A stretch of 6,927 nt of DNA, taken from positions 1 through 6,927 of the forward strand of contig DBLC01000066.1 of the NCBI GenBank assembly GCA_002297935.1. The letters are read 5' to 3'. Position 1 is the first letter of the stretch, and each line of letters opens with the position of its first letter. A program made the translations under genes and the position numbers. Source of the DNA: Dialister sp. UBA734. Lineage in GTDB: Bacteria > Bacillota > Negativicutes > Veillonellales > Dialisteraceae. The notes beneath the pieces are model-generated. The model was not told the DNA's origin, made no database searches, and saw only the letters and a list, made by a program, of their open reading frames with translations. Positions 1-5,827 of this stretch are shown here, one piece after another.

Positions 1-19
1 CACTTCGCATTACGCATTT
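1..19 (-). repeat. Degenerate heptad repeat, TAATGCG type (partial, cut by window edge)
   Basis: Read on the minus strand this is AATGCG-TAATGCG-AAGTG, about two and a half 7-bp units. The same units, TAATGCG and AAGTGCG, occur on the plus strand just after folD (6682-6709), so the two ends of the window carry this repeat in opposite orientations. The array probably continues beyond position 1. No function can be read from it. Confidence 0.6.
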
Positions 20-46
20 TTCAATACTAGCGAAATTTGGAATTTT

Positions 47-102
47 CTAATCCCTAGTGCCTAGCTACTAGATACTAGTCCTTGGTCACCAGTCACTAGT
101 CA
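47..102 (+). repeat. Degenerate heptad array, CTAGTCA type, 8 units
   Basis: Eight consecutive 7-bp units can be read without a gap: CTAATCC, CTAGTGC, CTAGCTA, CTAGATA, CTAGTCC, TTGGTCA, CCAGTCA, CTAGTCA. Five of the eight begin with the palindromic tetramer CTAG. The last unit contains the proposed -35 box of the cca promoter (97-102). The region has no open reading frame. The units have drifted in sequence but keep their 7-bp phase. Confidence 0.8.
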
Positions 103-125
103 CCTTATCCCACACGTAGTATAAT
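97..125 (+). promoter_or_regulatory. Predicted sigma-A-type promoter of the cca-pbp operon
   Basis: A perfect -10 box TATAAT lies at 120-125. Exactly 17 bp upstream is TAGTCA (97-102), which matches four of six bases of the TTGACA consensus. The start point would be near 132, giving a leader of about 80 nt before the cca ATG. The -35 box is the last unit of a heptad repeat array, and most of the leader is a second heptad array. The call rests on sequence match and spacing only. Confidence 0.55.
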
Positions 126-143
126 AAAACGTAATCAAGCGTC

Positions 144-199
144 ATTAACCGTCAACCGTCAACCGTTAACCGTTAACTGCCAACCGCTAACTCACAACG
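144..199 (+). repeat. Degenerate heptad array, GTTAACC type, 8 units, in the cca 5' leader
   Basis: Eight phased 7-bp units are visible: ATTAACC, GTCAACC, GTCAACC, GTTAACC, GTTAACT, GCCAACC, GCTAACT, CACAACG. Two contain the palindrome GTTAAC. The array ends immediately before the AAAGGAG ribosome binding site (200-206) of cca, so it would make up most of the transcribed leader if the 97-125 promoter is used. It differs in sequence from the CTAG array just upstream but has the same period and unit count. Confidence 0.8.
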
Positions 200-213
200 A
201 AAGGAGAATCCCC

Positions 214-1710
214 ATGAGCTTACTAGACACAGTGACATCATATTTTGGTAAAAGAAATTTTTCGGATTTGTGTGATGAAGAACGGGCAGAAAAGCTGGAT
301 CCTGGGGCTCGGCAGATTCTCTTGGCCTTGGAAGACGCAGGATTTGAAGGCTATGTGGTAGGCGGCTGCGTGCGGGATCTGATGATGGGGAAGGTGCCCC
401 ATGATTGGGATATTACCACCTCGGCCCGTCCGGAAGATACGCTTCGGGTGGCAGCCTCAGAGGGATGGAAAGCCATCGACGGGGGCGGACGGCGGTTTGG
501 TACGGTCATTGTGGTGGTAGGACAGGAAAACTACGAAGTGACCACGTTCCGGAGCGAAGTGTACGGACAGGATGCCCACCGGCCCCAGGAGATTTCTTTT
601 GCGGATACCCTGGAAGAAGATTTGATGCGCCGGGATTTCACGGTTAATGCCATGGCACTGGATGCCAGCGGTCATTTGTACGACTATTTCCAGGGCGCCA
701 AAGATATGGCGAAGAAGCGGCTTCGTACGGTAGGCGACGCGAAGGAGCGGTTCTCTGAAGATGCACTTCGGCTGTTTCGGGCTTGCCGCTTCGTGGGGCA
801 GCTGGATTTTCTGGCCGATCCATCGCTGGTAGACGGCATGGCTAGTGCTTTTGAACGAGTGAAAGGATTGTCCTTGGAACGGGTGCGGTCCGAAGTGGAT
901 CGGCTCATTGTGGCGCCTCATGCAGCGAGAGGCTTTGATTTGATGGTGCGGACGGGACTCGCCGATTGTTCGTGCCGCATCAAGGAAAATGGAACCTACA
1001 CAGACGTGGCGATTTTGCCGGAACTTCATCATTTGGTGGGCTTGCCGCAGCAGAAGGAATTTCATAAGTTTGACGGCTGGTATCATACCCTGGCCGTGCT
1101 GGAAGCATCGCAGCCTACATTGGTGAACCGCTGGGCTGCTTTGCTCCATGATGTGGCGAAAGGACTTCCTGGTGTGCGGGCCGTGCGAAATGGGAAACTC
1201 ACCGATTATGGGCATGATAAAGTAGGCGCCCAGATGACGGCGGACATCATGAAACGCTGGCGCCGCCCGGCTGATTTTTCTCATTCCGTAGTGTGGCTGG
1301 TGGAAAATCACATGCGTTTCCACTTCTTTGCCAATTCGCCGGAAGCGGATGCCCGGAAATGGGTGCGTCAGATGGCACGGGAAAAAGTATTTCCTTCCAG
1401 TGAGGCCATGAAAGACGCCATCGTGGAAATGACCGATTTGGGGAAAGCCGATATCATTGGCTGCGGTCGTCCGTTATCGGCTACAGAAGGCCATGAAGCA
1501 TTTGGCCACTACATGGCGGATTTGGCTTTGGCCATGCCGGTCACCACGAAAGAACTCCAGTATGACAAGGACGTGCCGAAGATACTGGCTCCGCAGGTGG
1601 CGGACGGGATGAATAATTTGCTCCTTCGGGTGCAGTCCGGCAATCTTCCCAACGAAGAAGGGGCCATCCATGAAGCGGCGCTTAGATATAAGAGGAGAAG
1701 AGAACCATGA
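214..1710 (+). CDS. cca: CCA-adding tRNA nucleotidyltransferase (class II) with HD domain
   Basis: This 498-residue cytosolic enzyme builds or repairs the 3'-terminal CCA of tRNAs from CTP and ATP. The class II nucleotidyltransferase head is clear: GGCVRD at residues 50-55, catalytic DWD (Asp64, Asp66), FGT at 95-97, VTTFR at 109-113, RRDFTVNAMA at 139-148, and the nucleobase-reading EDALR motif at 182-186. A C-terminal HD domain follows (His291, His312-Asp313, His334, His366), a known addition in many bacterial CCA enzymes that often has phosphohydrolase activity. The start is set by AAGGAG (201-206), 7 nt before the ATG. The stop overlaps the start of the downstream penicillin-binding protein (ATGA, 1707-1710). 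Poly(A) polymerase or a CC- or A-only adding enzyme shares these motifs and cannot be excluded from sequence alone, though CCA addition is the usual role in this group. Confidence 0.9.
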   Translation: MSLLDTVTSYFGKRNFSDLCDEERAEKLDPGARQILLALEDAGFEGYVVGGCVRDLMMGKVPHDWDITTSARPEDTLRVAASEGWKAIDGGGRRFGTVIVVVGQENYEVTTFRSEVYGQDAHRPQEISFADTLEEDLMRRDFTVNAMALDASGHLYDYFQGAKDMAKKRLRTVGDAKERFSEDALRLFRACRFVGQLDFLADPSLVDGMASAFERVKGLSLERVRSEVDRLIVAPHAARGFDLMVRTGLADCSCRIKENGTYTDVAILPELHHLVGLPQQKEFHKFDGWYHTLAVLEASQPTLVNRWAALLHDVAKGLPGVRAVRNGKLTDYGHDKVGAQMTADIMKRWRRPADFSHSVVWLVENHMRFHFFANSPEADARKWVRQMAREKVFPSSEAMKDAIVEMTDLGKADIIGCGRPLSATEGHEAFGHYMADLALAMPVTTKELQYDKDVPKILAPQVADGMNNLLLRVQSGNLPNEEGAIHEAALRYKRRREP

Positions 1711-3677
1711 AGAGACGAAATCCTCGGACGATCCTGCGCCAGCGTGGGTTTGTGGTCCTAAAGTGCATCGTTGGTATCGTGGCCCTTCTCTGCATTCGGC
1801 TATTTTATGTGCAAATCATCGAAGGCTCGCAGTATAAGGAAATGGCTCTCAACCAGACCGAAGGAGCCCAGACATTGTATTCCCCTAGAGGCACCATTTT
1901 TGATCGAAATGGCAAGGAAATGGCCTTTTCCATTATGGTGAAGTCTCTCTATGCAGACCCGGGCACCATGAATGTATCGCCGGAAGAAGCGGCAAAGGAA
2001 CTGGCTCCGCTGCTCCATAAGAAAGAAAGCGTCCTCCGAGAACTTCTTTCCCGGGATACCCGGTTTGTGTGGCTCGAGCGCACCATGGACCCAGAAGATT
2101 ATGAAAAGGTCCATGGTCTCATCGACAGCAAGAAATGGCAGGGTTTTGCTTTTGTAGAAGAAAGCCGCCGATTCTATCCCAATGGACAGATGGCGGCCAA
2201 TGTACTTGGCTTTGTAGGTATTGATGACAAAGGGCTCGATGGACTCGAAATGTCTTTGGATTCGCTGATTCGAGGCAGCCAGGAACGGCAGACCATTTTA
2301 ACAGATGCCAGAGGCCATCCGATTCTGAAATCTGCTTTGGCACCGTTCAAAGCGAAAAAGGAAAAATCGGTGTATTTGACCATCGACCAGAATATCCAGT
2401 TTTATGCGGAACGGGCCCTGGATCGGGCCATGGCAAACACCCACGCCAGTGGGGGCATCATTATCGTCATGGATCCGAAGACCGGGGATATCCTGGCCTT
2501 AGGAAATAGACCGTCCTATGACCCGAATCATTTTGAAAAGGCCAATGAAATACAGTTTAAAAATAGAGCCGTGGTAGATATTTACGAACCGGGTTCTACG
2601 TTCAAGCCCATTGTAGCCGCTACGGCTTTGTCGGCTGGTACCTATGACACGTCCCGTGTGTGGCACGACCCAGGCACCGTGTGGGCATCGGGCCATGAAA
2701 TCAAAAATTGGAATGAAGAATCCTACGGTGATGTGCGGTTGGTGGATATTATCAAATGGTCCATCAATACCGGTTTTGCTCATGTGGGCCTTCTAACCGG
2801 CGGAGATACCTTGACGGAGTACGCCAAGAAATTTGGCTTCGGGAAACCGACAGGCATCGAGCTGCCCGGCGAAGGGGCAGGGCTTCTCTTTGACCCGAAA
2901 GAAATGCGGGCCATCGATGTGGCTACCATGTCCATCGGACAGGGGATTGCAGTCACGCCGCTCCAAATGGTGCAAGCCTATAGTGCCATTGCCAATGGGG
3001 GCAAAATGGTGAAACCCCATATCATTGCGTCCATCAAAGAAGCCGACGGTAGTGATTACCAAGTAACCAAACGAGAAGAAAGCGGTGAACCGATCAGTCA
3101 GAAAGTGGCTGACGAAGTGAAAGACATGATGGAAAAAGAAGTGTCCGAAGGGGGCGGCAGCAATGCCCGGATTCCTGGCTACCATATGGCAGGGAAAACT
3201 GGGACGGCCCAGAAGATTGATGCCGAACATGGGGGCTACCTGAAGAGCCAACATATCGCTTCCTTCTGCGGTTTCGGTCCCACCGAAGACCCGAAGGCCA
3301 TCTGTCTGGTGGTGCTGGATACACCAAGAGGTTCTTACTACGGCGGCCAGGTGGCTGCGCCAGTTTTCAAAGAAGCCATGACCCAAATCATGCGCTACCT
3401 GGGCGTTCCCACCTTGGAGGACAGCGATAACCACGCCACCCCTGTCAGCAAGGACATCGAAACCTATAAACCGAAACTTCCGGGAGAATCGGAAAAAGAA
3501 TTCTACCTCCCCAGCTTCACCGGCTGGTCCCTCCGTGATGTAGGAGAATGGCTCACCAAAGCCGGCCTGGGCTTCCAACCCGAAGGCAGTGGCTTTGCGG
3601 ATAAACAGGCGCCGGGTATCGGGGCGAAAGTCAGAAAGGGAGATACGGTGAAAGTGCATTTCTCCGATAATGGTTGA
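1707..3677 (+). CDS. Class B penicillin-binding protein (FtsI/SpoVD-like D,D-transpeptidase) with one C-terminal PASTA domain
   Basis: This 656-residue membrane-anchored transpeptidase cross-links peptidoglycan outside the membrane. A short basic cytoplasmic tail precedes one membrane segment at about residues 15-38. The PBP dimerisation (pedestal) domain begins at RGTIFDRNG (61-69) and includes the family-typical RRFYPNGQMAANVLGFVG stretch from about 154. The transpeptidase domain has all three active-site motifs: STFK (nucleophile Ser297, Lys300), SIN (352-354) and KTGTA (497-501). A single PASTA domain fills about 599-655. The start is supported by AGAGGAG (1691-1697), 9 nt upstream, inside the end of cca; the ATGA overlap implies translational coupling. 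FtsI/SpoVD/PbpB genes usually sit in the division and cell-wall (dcw) cluster, so the pairing with cca is unusual and this may be a paralogue. Sequence alone does not show whether it acts in division, elongation or a sporulation-like process, so no gene symbol is given. Confidence 0.9.
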   Translation: MKRRNPRTILRQRGFVVLKCIVGIVALLCIRLFYVQIIEGSQYKEMALNQTEGAQTLYSPRGTIFDRNGKEMAFSIMVKSLYADPGTMNVSPEEAAKELAPLLHKKESVLRELLSRDTRFVWLERTMDPEDYEKVHGLIDSKKWQGFAFVEESRRFYPNGQMAANVLGFVGIDDKGLDGLEMSLDSLIRGSQERQTILTDARGHPILKSALAPFKAKKEKSVYLTIDQNIQFYAERALDRAMANTHASGGIIIVMDPKTGDILALGNRPSYDPNHFEKANEIQFKNRAVVDIYEPGSTFKPIVAATALSAGTYDTSRVWHDPGTVWASGHEIKNWNEESYGDVRLVDIIKWSINTGFAHVGLLTGGDTLTEYAKKFGFGKPTGIELPGEGAGLLFDPKEMRAIDVATMSIGQGIAVTPLQMVQAYSAIANGGKMVKPHIIASIKEADGSDYQVTKREESGEPISQKVADEVKDMMEKEVSEGGGSNARIPGYHMAGKTGTAQKIDAEHGGYLKSQHIASFCGFGPTEDPKAICLVVLDTPRGSYYGGQVAAPVFKEAMTQIMRYLGVPTLEDSDNHATPVSKDIETYKPKLPGESEKEFYLPSFTGWSLRDVGEWLTKAGLGFQPEGSGFADKQAPGIGAKVRKGDTVKVHFSDNG

Positions 3678-3707
3678 GACAGTTGGCATGTAAGCGATTG
3701 GTTGGTA

Positions 3708-4040
3708 AAAGGTTATGATGATGCTGATTTCGTTGGAAGCAACTGATATTTACAGGGCTTAGTGAAAGGGTTATTATTCTGCTGATTCTGTTTTAGCAAC
3801 AAAAAGAAAATACCGCTACTATCAAGGTTATAAAAGGTTATGACTCTATTTCCATAACCCTTTATAACCTTGACGATAGCGGTATTTTTCTTTGTTAGAA
3901 AGAAGCGGTCAGCAGAATTATAACCTTTAGACTAGCTATATGAAAAGCAAGTGTTGCAGAAGTCATCAGCAGAATCATAACCTTTAGACAATCTGTATGA
4001 AAAGAGTATGCTGCCGAAGAGGTCATAAAAATAATACCCT
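3708..4040. repeat. Head-to-head array of a ~21-bp motif spaced about 57 bp, inverted about a centre near 3847
   Basis: The motif AAAGGTTATGATTCTGCTGAT or a close variant occurs on the plus strand at 3708-3728 and 3765-3786, and on the minus strand at 3965-3985 and 3909-3928. 3708-3728 and 3965-3985 differ at only 2 of 21 positions when compared in the same orientation. Shorter versions (AAGGTTAT) sit in both arms of the central hairpin, and a weaker minus-strand copy lies near 4032-4043. Taking the GGTT tetramer as reference, copies fall at 3711, 3769 and 3826 on the plus strand and at about 3869, 3925, 3982 and 4038 on the minus strand, a step of 56-58 bp. Sequence between the motifs is related among neighbouring copies, for instance CTTTTCATA-like blocks in the two right-hand units, but is more diverged. 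This is not a CRISPR: the motif changes orientation and the inter-motif sequence is itself related. Confidence 0.75.
3798..3896. terminator. Long hairpin, probable bidirectional terminator and centre of the inverted array
   Basis: The left arm 3798-3842 and right arm 3853-3896 are nearly complementary around a 10-nt loop (3843-3852). The imperfections are a 3-nt internal mismatch zone next to TACCGCTA/TAGCGGTA, one A·C mismatch near the loop, and a one-base slip in the outer A/T tract. The outer part of the stem is an A-rich tract on the left and TTTTTCTTTGTT on the right, so a transcript from either side would end in a U-rich run after a stable stem. It lies about 120 nt after the PBP stop, the natural place for the operon 1 terminator. 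It is much longer than an ordinary terminator and carries internal copies of the array motif, so termination may not be its only role. Confidence 0.6.
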
Positions 4041-4077
4041 TTTTGCAAAGAAAGTGTCACAAGTGAAATCATCTCTA

Positions 4078-4086
4078 TGATATAAT
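4078..4086 (+). promoter_or_regulatory. Predicted extended -10 promoter of the fhs-folD operon
   Basis: TGATATAAT combines a perfect -10 box TATAAT (4081-4086) with the extended -10 TG dinucleotide one base upstream. No good -35 box is found at 16-18 bp; the nearest TTGACA-like match, GTGTCA at 4054-4059, would leave a 21-bp spacer. Extended -10 promoters can work with weak -35 boxes. The start point would be near 4093, leaving a leader of about 65 nt. Confidence 0.55.
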
Positions 4087-4108
4087 ACACGTATATTCTG
4101 TTTCTTTT

Positions 4109-4137
4109 ACGGAAGGCAGGGAGTTGACTGGTTCCGT
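4109..4137 (+). promoter_or_regulatory. Small hairpin in the fhs 5' leader
   Basis: ACGGAA (4109-4114) pairs with TTCCGT (4132-4137), and an inner CAG (4117-4119) can pair with CTG (4128-4130), leaving an 8-nt loop. The hairpin lies 8 nt upstream of the AAGGAG ribosome binding site (4146-4151), so it could influence fhs expression. It has no T-tract and does not match a riboswitch class I can recognise. The stem is short and may be coincidental. Confidence 0.25.
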
Positions 4138-4158
4138 CATTTTGAAAGGAGATCAGAG

Positions 4159-5826
4159 ATGTTAAGTGATATTGAAATTGCACAAAAGGCAGAAATGAAA
4201 CCAATCGAAGAAATTGGGGCACAGATTGGGATTCCTGCAGAAGACCTGGAAAACTATGGTCATTACAAAGCAAAAGTTTCTTTGAAACTCACCAAAGAAT
4301 TGGCTGACAAGCCGCAGGGCAAGCTGATTCTGGTCACGGCTATTTCTCCAACCCCGGCGGGGGAAGGGAAAACCACCACCACCGTAGGTCTGGGGCAGGC
4401 ATTGGCACAAATGGGCAAGAAAACCATGATTTGTCTCCGTGAACCATCTCTGGGACCTTGTATGGGTATCAAAGGCGGTGCTGCTGGGGGCGGATATTCC
4501 CAGGTAGTACCGATGGAAGATATTAACCTTCACTTTACTGGCGATCTCCACGCTATCACCGCAGCGCACAACCTGTTGGCCGCTATGGTAGATAACCACA
4601 TCCAGCAGGGCAATGTACTTGGCATCGACCCGCGCCGCGTGGTATGGAACCGTGTCATGGATATGAACGACCGTGTGCTTCGTCACATCGTGGTGGGCCT
4701 GGGCGGCCATCCCAATGGCGTACCGAGAGAAGGGGGCTTCGACATCACCGTAGCTTCCGAAGTGATGGCGATCCTTTGCCTGGCTGGCTCTATCCGGGAT
4801 ATGAAAGAACGGTTTGCTAAGATTATCGTTGGCTACACCTATGACAACCAGCCTGTCACTGCCGGCGATATTCACGCCGAAGGGGCTATGGCAGCTCTTA
4901 TGAAAGATGCGCTGAAGCCAAACTTGGTACAGACCTTGGAACACGTACCGGCCTTCATCCATGGCGGTCCATTTGCGAATATTGCCCATGGCTGTAACTC
5001 TGTACTGGCTACAAAGACTGCTCTGCACTTGGCAGATTATGTGGTCACCGAAGCTGGTTTCGGTGCTGACCTGGGAGCCGAAAAATTCCTGGATATCAAG
5101 TGCCGTTTCGCTGGTCTGAAACCAGACGCTGCTGTACTGGTAGCTACCATCCGTGCACTGAAGATGAATGGCGGCAAAGCGAAGAATGAACTGACCGAAT
5201 CAGATCCGGAAGCCGTTAAGAAAGGACTGCCGAACCTGATGCGTCATATTTCCAACCTGAAGAAATTTGGCCTGCCCATCGTAGTGGCACTGAACATGTT
5301 CCCGTCTGATACTCCAGAAGAAAAGAAAGTCATCGAAGACGCTTGCAACGAAGCAGGTGTGGCTGTGGCGGAATCCACTGTCTTTGTTGACGGCGGTAAG
5401 GGCGGTCTGGAACTGGGCGAAAAAGTGCTGGCTGCCATTGACCAGGGTTCTCAGTATCACACCCTCTATGACCTGAACCTGTCCTTGAAAGAAAAGATTG
5501 AAACCATTGCCAAAGAAATCTATGGAGCGGCTGACGTAGCCTACGATCCGGCGGCTGCCAAAGAATTGAAGCACATCGAAGAAATGGGCTTTGCCAATGT
5601 GCCGGTCTGCATCGCCAAGACACCGGTTTCTTTCAGTGATGACCCAACCAAACTGGGCGCACCTTCCGGATTCACTCTCCACGTCAGAGAAGCACGCATT
5701 GCCGCTGGCGCAGGATTTGTTGTCATCTTGACCGGCAAAGTCATGACCATGCCTGGCCTTCCGAAACGTCCGGCTGCCGAACGAATCGATGTAGATGATG
5801 ACGGAAATATTACGGGGCTCTTCTGA
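4159..5826 (+). CDS. fhs: Formate-tetrahydrofolate ligase (10-formyl-THF synthetase)
   Basis: Fhs couples formate to tetrahydrofolate using ATP to give 10-formyl-THF for purine synthesis, initiator-tRNA formylation or, run in reverse, ATP recovery. It is a soluble enzyme. The 555-residue length matches the family norm of about 556. The ATP-binding P-loop TPAGEGKT is at residues 65-72. The first family signature, GIKGGAAGGGY, is at 103-113, preceded by the REPSLGPCM stretch. The second, VATIRALKMNGG, is at 328-339. AAGGAG at 4146-4151 lies 7 nt before the ATG and fixes the start. folD follows after a single base, so the two form one transcription unit. Fhs is associated with acetogens and with amino-acid or purine fermenters; its presence alone does not show a complete Wood-Ljungdahl pathway. 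Confidence 0.97.
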   Translation: MLSDIEIAQKAEMKPIEEIGAQIGIPAEDLENYGHYKAKVSLKLTKELADKPQGKLILVTAISPTPAGEGKTTTTVGLGQALAQMGKKTMICLREPSLGPCMGIKGGAAGGGYSQVVPMEDINLHFTGDLHAITAAHNLLAAMVDNHIQQGNVLGIDPRRVVWNRVMDMNDRVLRHIVVGLGGHPNGVPREGGFDITVASEVMAILCLAGSIRDMKERFAKIIVGYTYDNQPVTAGDIHAEGAMAALMKDALKPNLVQTLEHVPAFIHGGPFANIAHGCNSVLATKTALHLADYVVTEAGFGADLGAEKFLDIKCRFAGLKPDAAVLVATIRALKMNGGKAKNELTESDPEAVKKGLPNLMRHISNLKKFGLPIVVALNMFPSDTPEEKKVIEDACNEAGVAVAESTVFVDGGKGGLELGEKVLAAIDQGSQYHTLYDLNLSLKEKIETIAKEIYGAADVAYDPAAAKELKHIEEMGFANVPVCIAKTPVSFSDDPTKLGAPSGFTLHVREARIAAGAGFVVILTGKVMTMPGLPKRPAAERIDVDDDGNITGLF

Positions 5827-5827
5827 T

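Larger units (their letters stand above)
3678..4158. other. 481-bp gene-free spacer with an ordered inverted repeat array
   Basis: I find no supportable coding region here. The spacer holds an array of a GGTTAT-containing motif at about 57-bp intervals, the central long hairpin, the fhs promoter and the fhs leader; these are listed separately. A minus-strand open frame crosses from the spacer into fhs, but it has no recognisable protein features and is rejected. Confidence 0.7.

Noticed and set aside
457..1323. Long minus-strand open frame of 288 codons opposite cca.
   Set aside because: It is a shadow of the cca coding sequence with no recognisable motifs.
2793..3689. Long minus-strand open frame of 298 codons opposite the PBP gene.
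   Set aside because: The opposite strand encodes all PBP motifs; the antisense product is rich in His and Phe without any recognisable domain, typical of a shadow frame.
3708..4040. CRISPR array or integron attC sites.
   Set aside because: The motif switches orientation at the centre, the sequence between copies is itself related, and the core does not fit the GTTRRRY pattern of attC sites; no cas or integrase gene is in the window.
4117..4137. GGGAGTTGACTGG resembles the 5' part of a ZTP (pfl) riboswitch, a class often found upstream of fhs.
   Set aside because: The rest of the aptamer, including the conserved CCGCCTGGGC-like 3' part and a terminator stem, is absent before the fhs start only 22-42 nt away.
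3932..4273. Minus-strand open frame of 113 codons across the fhs promoter and start.
   Set aside because: It overlaps the well-supported fhs start and promoter, shows no domain or signal features, and is best explained as a chance frame in AT-rich DNA.
5795..5827. Alternative upstream start for folD adding 11 residues.
   Set aside because: It lies inside fhs, has no ribosome binding site, and the extra residues have no counterpart in FolD proteins, which begin near MAIILDGK.
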